DNA of 64,000 nucleotides from Streptomyces mobaraensis. GTDB taxonomy: Bacteria > Actinomycetota > Actinomycetes > Streptomycetales > Streptomycetaceae. Below are positions 10,601 to 19,264 of this stretch, piece after piece. The position numbers were made by a program, and so were the translations under genes. The DNA is taken from NCBI RefSeq assembly GCF_020099395.1, contig NZ_CP083590.1:2604001-2668000 (forward strand), in the 5' to 3' direction. Positions within the stretch are counted from its first letter, which is position 1. Every line of letters starts with the position of its first letter. Below the pieces are notes generated by a model. It made no database searches, was not told the DNA's origin, and saw nothing but the letters and a program-made list of their open reading frames with translations.

Positions 10601-11779
10601 TCAGTACACCGGCTTGTGCGGCTCGATCTGGTTGACCCAGCCGATGACGCCGCCGCCCACGTGGACCGCGTCCGCGAAGCCCGCGGACTTCAGGACGGCG
10701 AGGACTTCCGCGGAGCGGACACCTGTCTTGCAGTGCAAGACGATGCGCTTGTTCTGGGGGAGGTCCTGGAGGGCGGTGCCCATGAGGAACTCGTTCTTGG
10801 GGACGAGGCGGGCGCCGGGGATGGAGACGATCTCGTACTCGTTGGGCTCGCGGACGTCGATGATGTCGATGTTCTCGCCGTCGTCGATCCACTCCTTGAG
10901 CTGCTTGGGAGTGATCGTGGAGCCGGCGGCGGCCTCCTGGGCCTCCTCCGAGACGACGCCGCAGAACGCCTCGTAGTCGATGAGCTCGGTGACCGTGGGG
11001 TTCTCGCCGCAGACCGCGCAGTCGGGGTCCTTGCGGACCTTGACCTGGCGGTACGACATCTCCAGGGCGTCGTAGATCATCAGGCGGCCGACCAGCGGCT
11101 CGCCGATGCCGGCCAGCAGCTTGATCGCCTCGGTGACCTGGATGGACCCGATCGACGCGCAGAGCACGCCGAGGACGCCGCCCTCGGCGCAGGAGGGGAC
11201 CATGCCGGGCGGCGGGGGCTCGGGGTAGAGGCAGCGGTAGCAGGGGCCGTGCTCGCTCCAGAAGACGGACGCCTGGCCGTCGAAGCGGTAGATCGAGCCC
11301 CAGACGTACGGCTTGTTCAGCAGCACACAGGCGTCGTTGACCAGGTAGCGGGTGGCGAAGTTGTCGGTGCCGTCGACGATCAGGTCGTACTGGGAGAAGA
11401 TCTCCTTGACGTTCTCCGCCTCCAGGCGCTCCTGGTGGAGGACGACGTTCACGTACGGGTTGATGCCGAGCACCGAGTCGCGCGCGGACTCCGCCTTCGA
11501 GCGGCCGATGTCGGACTGGCTGTGGATGATCTGCCGCTGGAGGTTGGACTCGTCGACCTCGTCGAACTCCACGATGCCGAGCGTGCCCACGCCGGCGGCG
11601 GCCAGGTACATCAGGGCGGGCGAGCCGAGGCCGCCGGCGCCCACGCAGAGCACCTTGGCGTTCTTCAGGCGCTTCTGTCCGTCCATCCCGACGTCCGGGA
11701 TGATCAGGTGGCGCGAGTACCGACGGACCTCGTCGACGGTGAGCTCGGCAGCCGGCTCGACCAGGGGTGGCAGCGACAC
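10601..11779 (-). CDS. moeZ: adenylyltransferase/sulfurtransferase MoeZ
   Basis: A 392-residue MoeB-rhodanese fusion. The N-terminal ThiF/MoeB domain has the nucleotide loop GAGGLGSPA (about 48-56), the Arg finger region ESNLQRQIIH and zinc-ligand pairs CYRC and CAVC. The C-terminal rhodanese domain carries the catalytic Cys near 349 in HCKTGVR. In Actinobacteria MoeZ adenylates and thiocarboxylates small sulfur carriers used for molybdopterin, thiamine, cysteine and some thio-natural products. In mycobacteria its homologue lies next to the DUF3152-TetR-DUF3107 genes, as broadly here. It starts at GTG 11777-11779 with a GGAGA ribosome site. Confidence 0.95.
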   Translation of the reverse strand: MSLPPLVEPAAELTVDEVRRYSRHLIIPDVGMDGQKRLKNAKVLCVGAGGLGSPALMYLAAAGVGTLGIVEFDEVDESNLQRQIIHSQSDIGRSKAESARDSVLGINPYVNVVLHQERLEAENVKEIFSQYDLIVDGTDNFATRYLVNDACVLLNKPYVWGSIYRFDGQASVFWSEHGPCYRCLYPEPPPPGMVPSCAEGGVLGVLCASIGSIQVTEAIKLLAGIGEPLVGRLMIYDALEMSYRQVKVRKDPDCAVCGENPTVTELIDYEAFCGVVSEEAQEAAAGSTITPKQLKEWIDDGENIDIIDVREPNEYEIVSIPGARLVPKNEFLMGTALQDLPQNKRIVLHCKTGVRSAEVLAVLKSAGFADAVHVGGGVIGWVNQIEPHKPVY

Positions 11780-11863
11780 GGGGTCTCCAGGGTCATCCCC
11801 ACGGGAGCGGGGAACGTAGAGGCAGCGTTCTGTACTTCCCCGGTAACACTGCCACGCCCCGGC

Positions 11864-12619
11864 TCATTCCGAGACACCCGGTCCGATGTTCGAGATGAAA
11901 TCGTCCCAGTACCCGGGCATGGACTCCCAGGGGTCCAGTCCGTCACGGTCGGTGCGGTCGGTCATGTAGACCGTGCCCGCGCCCTGCCGGCGGGTGATGA
12001 GCAGCGCTTCCTCCAGGTGGGCGCGGGGGACGCTGTGGACGAGGTGGCAGAAGCGGCCGGGCGGGTGGTCGGCCGTCCAGTCGGCGGGGCGGGACCAGCG
12101 GTAGCGGTTCCAGGGGCCGGTGAAGGTCACCAACTGGTCGGCGAGCGCCGCGTATCCGGCGACCGGGTGGCTGCCGTGCAGCAGCACGAGGTACGCCCGG
12201 TCGTGGAGGGTGCGCAGGGCGCCGGTGACGCGGCGGACGTCGGCCAGCGCGCCGGTGTCGGCCGGGCAGCGGGCCACCGCGAAACCGTCCACCTTGTACC
12301 AGTTGAGGAACCGCTGCGCGTCGGAGAGGAGTTCACCGAACGGCCGGGCCCCGAAGGCGGCGTCGAGGTGGCCGAGGACGCGGACGCCGGCGTCGCGCAG
12401 CGGCGCCGCGGCGGCCGTGCAGTACGGGTCCGGGCGGCTGCCGGGGCCGCCGGAGGCGCTGCCGAGCACCGTCCAGTCCAGCGGGAGGTCCGCGCGGCAG
12501 AGCCGCCCCCACTCCACGGGCGCGACGAGCGGGTGGGCGAAGCCGGGGACGCCGAGCCGCAGCGGCGCCTTGGCCGCGGGGAGCGGGCGGCGGTTGCCCG
12601 ACGACGTCAGATACGACAC
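11864..12619 (-). CDS. spherulation-specific family 4 (GH135-like) protein
   Basis: A 251-residue protein of the spherulin-4 family, whose fungal member Sph3 (GH135) cleaves alpha-1,4-linked galactosamine/GalNAc polymers. The family pattern is visible as VRVLGHLDAAFG followed by RFLNWYKVDGFAV. The acidic pair that usually follows VDG is displaced (ARCPAD), so catalysis is uncertain. No signal peptide is visible with the GTG start at 12619, which is unusual for a polysaccharide hydrolase. The start overlaps the epimerase stop by 13 bp, so the two are translationally coupled. It is the last gene of the PelF-like operon. Confidence 0.75.
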   Translation of the reverse strand: MSYLTSSGNRRPLPAAKAPLRLGVPGFAHPLVAPVEWGRLCRADLPLDWTVLGSASGGPGSRPDPYCTAAAAPLRDAGVRVLGHLDAAFGARPFGELLSDAQRFLNWYKVDGFAVARCPADTGALADVRRVTGALRTLHDRAYLVLLHGSHPVAGYAALADQLVTFTGPWNRYRWSRPADWTADHPPGRFCHLVHSVPRAHLEEALLITRRQGAGTVYMTDRTDRDGLDPWESMPGYWDDFISNIGPGVSE

Positions 12620-13521
12620 GCGGCCTCCATCCAGATGTCGGCCAGCGACTCCTCCAGGCCGATCCGGGGCCGCCAGCCGAGCCGGTCGCGGGCGGTGCGC
12701 ACGTCGGCCTGCTGCCAGGCGCCGCAGCCGTCCGGGTACGGGTAGACGGGCGTGGCGCCCAGGTGCGGATCGTCGAGCTCGTGCAGGGCGCCCCCGAACC
12801 CGGCCACGCGGGCGAGCAGCGAGGCGGCCTCCCGCAGCCGGGTGGCCCGGCCGGTGCCGATGTTGACGGCGCCCTGGGCGGCGGAGAGCGACGCGGCGTG
12901 CACGGCCCGCGCGATGTCGCGGACGTCCACGAAGTCGCGCTGGACGCCGAGCCCGGTGAGCTTGAGCTCGTTGTCGCCGTTCTGCATCGCCCGCCGCATG
13001 GCCTCCGCGAGGCGGCCCAGCGGCGAACCGGCCGGGGTGCCCGGGCCGACCGGCGAGAAGACGCGCAGCACGATCGCGTCCAGGCCGGAGCCCAGGACGA
13101 GTTCGGTGGCGGCGAGCTTGCTGACGCCGTACGGGCCGCCGGGGCGCGGCACCGCGTCCTCGGCCGTGGACGAGCCGGGCTGCGAGGGCCCGTACTCCGA
13201 GGAACAGCCCACCTGCACGAGGCGCGCCCCGCACCCGCTGCGGCGCAGCGACTCGCAGACCGTGGCGACGGCGACGGTGTTGTGCCGGGTCAGGTCGCGC
13301 GCGCCGCCGCGGGTGGCGCCCGCGCAGTTGATGACGACGCCGGGGTGGACGGCGTTGAGGAACCGGGTGAGCGCGCCGGGGCTGCCGGTGGCCAGGTCGA
13401 AGCGGACGTCGGCGTCGTCGCCCCGGCCGAGGGCGGTGAGCTGGACGGCGGGGTCGGCGAGCAGGCGGTCGGCGACGAAGCGGCCGAGGTAGCCGTTGGC
13501 ACCGAGCAACAGGACCCTCAT
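12607..13521 (-). CDS. NAD-dependent epimerase/dehydratase (extended SDR)
   Basis: A 304-residue extended short-chain dehydrogenase acting on nucleotide sugars. It has the Rossmann loop GANGYLG at residues 7-13, active-site Tyr/Lys in PYGVSK, and the sugar-binding region QRDFVDVRDIARAV. Substrate cannot be read from sequence; by context a UDP-hexose or UDP-HexNAc is likely, perhaps C4 epimerisation to supply the adjacent glycosyltransferase. Ribosome site GGAGGAGAACG precedes the ATG, which overlaps the small ORF's stop by 4 bp (ATGA). Confidence 0.85.
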   Translation of the reverse strand: MRVLLLGANGYLGRFVADRLLADPAVQLTALGRGDDADVRFDLATGSPGALTRFLNAVHPGVVINCAGATRGGARDLTRHNTVAVATVCESLRRSGCGARLVQVGCSSEYGPSQPGSSTAEDAVPRPGGPYGVSKLAATELVLGSGLDAIVLRVFSPVGPGTPAGSPLGRLAEAMRRAMQNGDNELKLTGLGVQRDFVDVRDIARAVHAASLSAAQGAVNIGTGRATRLREAASLLARVAGFGGALHELDDPHLGATPVYPYPDGCGAWQQADVRTARDRLGWRPRIGLEESLADIWMEAACRI

Positions 13522-13673
13522 CGTTCTCCTCCTCGCTCTCGTCCGCCACGGCCGGCGGCGCGGTCAGCGGTGATGCCGGTCTCGCTGCCGGCTGCGCTGC
13601 CGGTCTCGATGCCGATGCCGGTTTCGGCCGGACTGCCGGGGCCGGGGCCGAGGCCGGTCGGATCAACGGTCAT
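13518..13673 (-). CDS. small ORF bridging the membrane protein and epimerase genes
   Basis: A 51-residue ORF (MTVDPTGLGPGPGSP ...) rich in Gly, Thr and Glu with repeated ETGI/ETGS units and an Arg-rich end. Its ATG lies inside the last codons of the upstream gene (11-bp overlap), and its TGA overlaps the epimerase ATG as ATGA. This is the spacing of a translationally coupled gene. No family is recognised. It may be a real small protein or a translated spacer that carries ribosomes to the epimerase. Confidence 0.4.
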   Translation of the reverse strand: MTVDPTGLGPGPGSPAETGIGIETGSAAGSETGITADRAAGRGGRERGGER

Positions 13674-15714
13674 GGTGGGTGCTCCTCTGACGGGGGTGTG
13701 CGGAGGGCCCGGCCCCGCCGGGACGGAGGGAGGGGCCAGGGAGGCCGGGCGAGGGATCGGGGCGGCCGTATGACGGACAGGGGTGGCCGGCCGATGGGCC
13801 GGGATGGCCGGACGACGGGCCGGGGCGGCTGGGTGGTGCGCCGGGACAGCCGGGCGGCGTGCCGGGGGCGTCGAACCGGCTGCGGTGGTCGAACGACGGG
13901 CCGGGGTGGCCGGACGACGCGTCAAGGTGACCAGCCGACGGACCGGGGGTGTCGGACGAGCCGGGGTGGCCAGCCGACGCGTCAAGGTGACCAGCCGACG
14001 GACTGGGGGTGTCGGACGAGCCGGGGTGGCGGGACGACGCGTCCGCACAGCCCGGCATCGGATCGAAGGCGTCGCAGGCGCTGCGGAAGCCCGCGGACGG
14101 GTCGGAGGCGTCGGACGGGCCACGCAGACCGGCCGACAGGCCGGGCTGGTTGGCCGACAGGCCAGGGTGGCCAGCCCGCGGACCAGGGTGACCGGCCGCC
14201 GGACCGAGGTGGTTCGACGACGCGAAAGCCGCCCCCGCCGCGTCCGGCCCCCCGAGCCCGTGAACGGCCGCGTGCGGCAGCACGGCGAAAGCCCGGACGG
14301 TCAGGACGACGGCCGCCCCGGCGCAGGCGACGAGGCCCGGCGCGGACGGCCCGAGGGTGCCGGGCAGCCTGGTGACCGGCCAGCCCAGGGCGGCGCAACC
14401 GGGCAGCCGCGCGGCGAGCAGCAGCACCGGCGGGAGCGCCTCGGCGGCGCAGGCCGCGAGGACGGCCGCGGCGGCCGGCCGGGCCAGGCCGTGGGCGGCG
14501 CAGAGCCGGTCGAGGAAGAGCAGGAAACCGAGGGCGAGGGCGGCGAGCGCGGGGACGGAGGTGGGGTGCCCGAGCCCGGGCAGGGCGGAACGGGCCGTCC
14601 ACACGGACAGGAAGAGGGCGCCGAGGACGACGGTGAGCACCGTCGGCAGGGCGCACCGGGCCCGTACGCGGAACGCGGTCAGCGAGCGGCTGTCGGCCAG
14701 CCGCCGCCGGGCGTACCCGGCGAAGGCGTGCGCGCACCACGCGGCGGGCGCCACGGCGCAGGCGAGCCCGAGGGCGGTGGGCGCCGCCGCGGTGGCGAGG
14801 GCCCGGGGGCCGAGCCGCGCGTGGCCGTGCAGCAGCGCGGACAGCAGCCGGTCGCCGACGCACCCGTAGGCGAGCAGCCAGGCCCAGGCCAGCGCACCGG
14901 CCACGGTCCGGCGGCTCCGGCCGGGGCGGGCAGGGCACAGGCCGTAGGCATCGGGGTCGTACGAGGCGCAGGAGGCTCGCGGGACGCGGGAGCCGGCCGC
15001 GGCCTCGGGAGCTTCGGGGGCTCCGGTGGGCCCGGAGACCCTGAACCCCCTTGAGCTTCCGGAGACTTCGGAGACCCCCTGAAACCCAGGGACCCCCGGG
15101 ACTCCTGAGGCTCCGATGGCGTGGGCATCACGCGAAGCACCGGAGCGTCCGGCCGCGCGGGAGCCGAGGTTCACTCCCCCGCCGAGCGCCGGCGCCCCCT
15201 CCGTGCCGGAGGCATCCGGCGTCCCGTACCGCCCCCAGTCCCGCGTCCGGAACTGCGGCCACTCGACCTCGTCGGGCCTCCGCCTGCTGTCCCCGGCCGC
15301 CCTGACGGCCCCGGCCCTCCGCACTCCGGCCGGCGCGCCCGCACCCGCCTTCGTACCGTCCTCCGTACTGTCCCCGGTTCCCCCGCCGACGCGCGCGTAC
15401 AGCTCCTCCGCGAGCGAGAAGACGTCCCGGTGCCCGCAGACCGCCGCCGCGCGGTCGGTGACGCCCCGCGCCTCCAGCCGCGCGGCGAGTTCCCAGGGGT
15501 CGACGGCGTCGGCGCACACCGCGTGGTGCCGGAGCAGGAGGGCGCGGACCGGGTCGGGGGCCGACCCGGGGCGCCCCGGAGCGGCGGGTATGCCGACGGC
15601 CGGCGCAGACCCCGCACCCGGGTGCGCGGGACCCGCCTGCGCGGGGATCGCGGGCCCGCCGAATACGGGGGCGGCGGCGACGGGATCGGCGGCCGGCGCC
15701 GCGGCGCGCGTCAC
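13663..15714 (-). CDS. multi-pass membrane protein of the PelF-like operon with repetitive tail
   Basis: A 683-residue protein of unknown family. Residues 1-265 are mostly Ala/Gly/Pro-rich with one structured patch (RALLLRHHAVCADAVDPWEL). Residues about 270-490 hold six or seven hydrophobic segments such as ALAWAWLLAYG, LALGFLLFLDRLCAAHGLA and AVLAACAAEALPPVLLLAA. The remaining about 190 residues are imperfect repeats of GHPGPSAG/SSDTPGPSAGHLDAS type. GTG 15714 overlaps the glycosyltransferase stop (GTGA). By position it could be the membrane partner of the glycosyltransferase, as PelG is for PelF, but I see no clear PelG motif. Confidence 0.6.
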   Translation of the reverse strand: MTRAAAPAADPVAAAPVFGGPAIPAQAGPAHPGAGSAPAVGIPAAPGRPGSAPDPVRALLLRHHAVCADAVDPWELAARLEARGVTDRAAAVCGHRDVFSLAEELYARVGGGTGDSTEDGTKAGAGAPAGVRRAGAVRAAGDSRRRPDEVEWPQFRTRDWGRYGTPDASGTEGAPALGGGVNLGSRAAGRSGASRDAHAIGASGVPGVPGFQGVSEVSGSSRGFRVSGPTGAPEAPEAAAGSRVPRASCASYDPDAYGLCPARPGRSRRTVAGALAWAWLLAYGCVGDRLLSALLHGHARLGPRALATAAAPTALGLACAVAPAAWCAHAFAGYARRRLADSRSLTAFRVRARCALPTVLTVVLGALFLSVWTARSALPGLGHPTSVPALAALALGFLLFLDRLCAAHGLARPAAAAVLAACAAEALPPVLLLAARLPGCAALGWPVTRLPGTLGPSAPGLVACAGAAVVLTVRAFAVLPHAAVHGLGGPDAAGAAFASSNHLGPAAGHPGPRAGHPGLSANQPGLSAGLRGPSDASDPSAGFRSACDAFDPMPGCADASSRHPGSSDTPSPSAGHLDASAGHPGSSDTPGPSAGHLDASSGHPGPSFDHRSRFDAPGTPPGCPGAPPSRPGPSSGHPGPSAGHPCPSYGRPDPSPGLPGPSLRPGGAGPSAHPRQRSTHHDR
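13921..14040 (-). repeat. two 60-bp tandem repeats in the tail of the membrane-protein gene
   Basis: Bases 13921-13980 and 13981-14040 are nearly identical 60-mers (both begin GTCAAGGTGACCAGCCGACG). They encode duplicated 20-residue units (DTPSPSAGHLDASAGHPGSS type) within a longer degenerate repeat region, about 13770-14210. Confidence 0.85.
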
Positions 15715-17249
15715 CGGCGGCCCGCCCAGGACGGCGAGGCGGGACGGGCGGACCAGGCGAGGCCGCGCGGGCGCCCGGCCGCCGCGGCGAGGGACGCCGC
15801 GTCGCGCGGGGCGGCGACGTCCTGCCGCGCCGGGGCGGCCGACAGCAGCTCCAGATAGATGCCGCCGAAGGTGGCGATGTTCTGTTCCACGGTGAAGAGT
15901 TCCAGGGCGCGGGCCCGGGCGGCGGCGCCGAGCCGGTCCGCGCGGGCGGGGTCGTCGAGCAGCGTGAGGCAGCCCTCGGCGAGGGCGTGCGGGTCGTGCG
16001 CGGGCACCACCAGGCCGGTGCCGCCCACGACTTCGCGGGCCGTCGCCGTGTCGGGGACGACGGTGGCGCGGCCGCAGAACATGGCCTCGGCCAGTGGGAC
16101 GGGGAAGCCGTCGCCGGAGGAGGCGACGACGATGACGTCCGCGTCGGCGTAGTCCTCGGGACCGCACACGGCGACCCGGGTGGCGCCCTCGGGCAGCGGC
16201 CCGCCCTCCGGGACGCCGGTGACGCGCAACCGGACGTCCGGCCGGGTCAGGGTGAGGACGGTGGTCGCCTCCCAGAGCCAGGGTTCGGGAGGGCCCCCGG
16301 CGAGGAGCAGCACCGGCCCCTCCCCGCGCCGCTCGGGCCGCGCCTCGCCGACGGCCTCGTACAGGCTCGCGTCCACCCCCGGCGGGACGGTGCGCAGCCG
16401 GCCGCGGTCGGCGCCGCAGCGCTCCTGCCAGCGGCGCACCTGCGCGTCGCCGGGGGTGATCAGCGAGGCGCGGGCGTACGTCTCGCCGGCCAGCAGCCGG
16501 TGGAAGGCGGACAGCAGGGTGCGGACGGGCACGGAGAGGCCCGTCGGCTCGGTGAGGTAGTGCTCGCGCAGCCGGACGCCGTACTCGGTGACCAGCAGGG
16601 GGGTGCCGAAGAAGCGCCGGGCGAGCAGCCCGGGCAGGGCGGCCGGGCCGGCGGACGCGGCGTGGCACAGGTCGACGCCGGCCAGGCCGAGGTCGCCGTC
16701 CGGGGCGCCGTACCAGTCGAGGGAGAGCGGGCGCAGGGCCCGTTCGAGGAGGCCGGCGACGACGAGGAGGTCGGCGACGCGGACGCCCTGCGCGCCGGGG
16801 TGCGCGTCGGGGGCGCGGCAGGCCGTCTCCAGGGCGCGGAGGGCGAGTTCGGAGCGGAGCGCGGCGACGAGGCCGCCCTCGTCGCGGGCGAGGCCGGCGA
16901 GCCCGTAGAGGCCCTCGGCGAAACGGTACGCCTGGTCGCCCGGTGTGGTGAGGGCGGCGGCCAGGTCGCCGAAGTGGGCGGTGAACCGCTGCCGTTCGCG
17001 CCGGCCGTACGCGCCGTGGGCGCGCGCCGCCCCGCCGGGCGCGGGTCCGCCCCACAGCGGGGCGGCCCTGATCCGGCGGACGTTGCCGGGCAACCCGTAC
17101 CAACCACCGTCCTCCTGGCGGGCGCTGCGGCTCAGCGCGTACACCTCGAACTCGTGCCGGGGCAGTCCGCGGACGAGCCGGTCGCACCACTCCCCGCCCT
17201 CACCAGCGGCGTACGGGTACCCACCCTCGGTCAGCAGTCCCACGCGCAC
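15711..17249 (-). CDS. PelF-like family 4 glycosyltransferase (DUF3492)
   Basis: A 512-residue GT-B glycosyltransferase. The N-terminus LLTEGGYPYAAGEGGEWCDR followed by LVRGLP closely follows the DUF3492 signature of PelF, the polymerase of the cationic GalNAc-rich Pel exopolysaccharide. The middle has ARASLITPGDAQVRRWQERC and RTVPPGVD, and the GT4 nucleotide-sugar site is represented by GDGFPVPLAEAMFCGRATVV. It probably polymerises a UDP-hexosamine in the cytoplasm. It is the first gene of a five-gene coupled operon. No c-di-GMP receptor (PelD), PelE or deacetylase gene is nearby, so the system is minimal or uses distant partners. Confidence 0.82.
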   Translation of the reverse strand: MRVGLLTEGGYPYAAGEGGEWCDRLVRGLPRHEFEVYALSRSARQEDGGWYGLPGNVRRIRAAPLWGGPAPGGAARAHGAYGRRERQRFTAHFGDLAAALTTPGDQAYRFAEGLYGLAGLARDEGGLVAALRSELALRALETACRAPDAHPGAQGVRVADLLVVAGLLERALRPLSLDWYGAPDGDLGLAGVDLCHAASAGPAALPGLLARRFFGTPLLVTEYGVRLREHYLTEPTGLSVPVRTLLSAFHRLLAGETYARASLITPGDAQVRRWQERCGADRGRLRTVPPGVDASLYEAVGEARPERRGEGPVLLLAGGPPEPWLWEATTVLTLTRPDVRLRVTGVPEGGPLPEGATRVAVCGPEDYADADVIVVASSGDGFPVPLAEAMFCGRATVVPDTATAREVVGGTGLVVPAHDPHALAEGCLTLLDDPARADRLGAAARARALELFTVEQNIATFGGIYLELLSAAPARQDVAAPRDAASLAAAAGRPRGLAWSARPASPSWAGRR

Positions 17250-17605
17250 GAGCGCACCCCCGATCCCTCAGTCGTCCGGCAGCCGGGAGCACGCTATGGG
17301 GGCGCGGAGGTGGTGCGACGGACGGTTGTCCGTCGCACCACCGGAAGGGGTGAACGGGCGTGACCTTCCTCTTTGAGGTGCGTTATGGGCGCTTGCCCTG
17401 GGCCGGACGAATCTCGGCCGTCGGCGCGGGGGTGGGCCGACCCGGGCGCGGGCCGACCCGGACGCCGCCGCGTGACGCGGGCCGCCGCGCCGGACACCCG
17501 CAGCGGGCTTTCCTGCGGAGCTGTGCCCCTGTCCCGCCCCTTCCCGTTTCCAGCGGGGGCTGCGCCCCCGCACGCCCCCGCTTGTCGCGGCTGCGCCGCT
17601 CGGCC
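17250..17605. other. intergenic region between the ABC importer and the PelF-like operon
   Basis: Both flanking operons are on the minus strand. The 356 bases contain a half copy of the dispersed repeat (from 17531) and a strong hairpin (17309-17342), then presumably the promoter of the glycosyltransferase operon, for which I see no clear boxes. No gene is supported. Confidence 0.6.
17309..17342 (-). terminator. strong hairpin upstream of the glycosyltransferase operon
   Basis: Perfect 15-bp arms (17309-17323, 17328-17342; core TGGTGCGACGGAC) enclose the loop GGTT. It lies downstream of the ABC importer and 60 bp upstream of the glycosyltransferase start. A terminator is most likely; attenuation or protein binding is possible. 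Confidence 0.6.
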
Positions 17606-17627
17606 TCAAACGCCGGCCGGGCTGGGA
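17531..17627 (+). repeat. dispersed palindromic element, half copy (A)
   Basis: This carries the same sequence as one arm of the elements at 32296, 43097 and 56036: CCCGCCCCTTCCCGTTTC, then a GGGGGC...GCCCCC stem, ending in CCTCAAACGCCGG. The second arm is absent. Its CTCAAACGCC supplies the last codons and the TGA stop (17606-17608) of the ABC ATPase gene. Confidence 0.8.
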
Positions 17628-19264
17628 GGGGCCGCCGCCCCCACCCGCGGCACCGCCGCCAGCAACCCCCGCGTGTACGGATGTTCCGGCCGCTCGTAGA
17701 CGACGTCCGCCGGACCCTCCTCCACCACGCTCCCGCGCCGCATCACCACCAGCCGGTCGCTGACCTGCCGGACGACGGCGAGGTCGTGGGCGATGAAGAC
17801 GAGGGCGATGCCCAGTTCGCGTCGCAGCTCGCCCAGCAGGGCGACCACCTGCGCCTGGGTGGTGACGTCCAGCGCCGAGACCGGCTCGTCGCAGACGATC
17901 AGCCGGGGTTCCGGCGCCAGCGCCCGGGCGATGCCCACGCGCTGCCGCTGGCCGCCGCTGAACTCGTGCGGGTAGCGGTGGTAGGCGTCCGGGTCGAGGC
18001 CCACCCGGTCGAGCAGGTCCCGCACCCGGGCGGTGATCCGCGCGTCCGTCAGCCGGCCGGCCGCGCGCAGCGGATCGGCGATGGACTCGCCAACGCTGCG
18101 GCGGGGGTTGAGGGAGGAGACGGGGTCCTGGAAGACCATCTGAAGTTCGCTGCGGAACGGCCGCAGGGCGCGCTCCCCCAGCCGGCCGATGTCCCGCCCC
18201 TGGTAGCGGATCTCGCCCGCGGTGGGGGTGAGCAGCCGGACCAGCGCCCGGCCGAGCGTCGTCTTGCCGCTGCCGGACTCGCCGACCACGCCGACGGTCT
18301 CCCCTGCCCGGACGGTCAGCGACACGCCGTCGAGAGCGGTGACGGCCCGCCGTCCGCGCCCGAACTCCTGCCGCAGGCCGACCGCTTCGAGCAGCAGGGA
18401 GTCGTCCTCCGGCGCCGCCGTACGCCGCTCCACCGGCGCACGCCGTACCTCCACGCGCGGCACGGCGTCCAGCAGGGCGCGCGTGTATGGCTCGGCCGGT
18501 GCGTCGAGGACGGCGCGCACCGGTCCGTGCTCGACCGCGCTCCCGTCCTTCATCACCAGCAGCTCGTCGACGCTGCCCGCGGCCACCCCCAGGTCGTGGG
18601 TGACGAGGACGAGCCCCATGCCCGTCTCCTCGCGCAGTTCCCGCAGCAGGGCGAGGATCTGCGCCTGGACGGTGACGTCGAGCGCGGTCGTCGGCTCGTC
18701 GGCGACCAGCAGCCGGGGCGCGCAGGCCACGGCCATGGCGATCAGGGCGCGCTGCCGCTGGCCGCCGCTGAACTCGTGCGGCCGGGAGCGCGCGCGGCGG
18801 GCGGCGTCGGGGATGCCGACCCGGTCGAGCACCTCCACGGCCCGCGCCCGCGCGGCCCGCCGGGAGGCGTCCCGGTGGTGGACGCGGTAGACCTCGGCGA
18901 TCTGGTCGCCGACGGCCTGGTAGGGGTCGAGGGAGGAGAGCGGGTCCTGGAAGACCATCGCGGCCGTGGCGCCGCGCAGCCGTCGCAGTTCCGCCTCGCC
19001 GGCCGCCGTGACGTCGTGCCCGGCGACGCGCACCAAGCCGGTGAGCCGGGCGCCCGTCCCGTGGTGCAGCCCGAGGAGGGCGTACGCGGCGGTGCTCTTG
19101 CCGGAGCCGGACTCGCCGACGATGCCCAGCGCGCCGCCGGGCGGGAGCGTGAACGACAGCTCCCGCACGGCGCGTACGGGCCCGCCCTCGGCCGGGAACT
19201 CCACGGACAGGCGGTCCACGGACACCAGTGGCGCGTCCACCGCGGTTTCGGATCGTGCGGTCAT
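17606..19264 (-). CDS. tandem-ATPase subunit of a peptide/nickel ABC importer (DppD-DppF fusion)
   Basis: A 552-residue protein with two complete ABC modules. The first has Walker [10 protein letters not shown] near residue 49 and a signature [14 protein letters not shown]; the second has GESGSGKTT near 338 and [15 protein letters not shown]. Each module carries the peptide-type C-terminal extension (HPYTRGLL in the second). It powers the two permeases encoded just upstream. The ATG overlaps the preceding permease stop (ATGA, 19261-19264). The last codons come from a dispersed repeat, giving the tail PPSPAGV. Confidence 0.92.
   Translation of the reverse strand: MTARSETAVDAPLVSVDRLSVEFPAEGGPVRAVRELSFTLPPGGALGIVGESGSGKSTAAYALLGLHHGTGARLTGLVRVAGHDVTAAGEAELRRLRGATAAMVFQDPLSSLDPYQAVGDQIAEVYRVHHRDASRRAARARAVEVLDRVGIPDAARRARSRPHEFSGGQRQRALIAMAVACAPRLLVADEPTTALDVTVQAQILALLRELREETGMGLVLVTHDLGVAAGSVDELLVMKDGSAVEHGPVRAVLDAPAEPYTRALLDAVPRVEVRRAPVERRTAAPEDDSLLLEAVGLRQEFGRGRRAVTALDGVSLTVRAGETVGVVGESGSGKTTLGRALVRLLTPTAGEIRYQGRDIGRLGERALRPFRSELQMVFQDPVSSLNPRRSVGESIADPLRAAGRLTDARITARVRDLLDRVGLDPDAYHRYPHEFSGGQRQRVGIARALAPEPRLIVCDEPVSALDVTTQAQVVALLGELRRELGIALVFIAHDLAVVRQVSDRLVVMRRGSVVEEGPADVVYERPEHPYTRGLLAAVPRVGAAAPPSPAGV

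Noticed and set aside
10616..12745. 709-residue plus-strand ORF opposite moeZ
   Set aside because: Runs through moeZ and the spherulin gene on the other strand; no recognisable domain.
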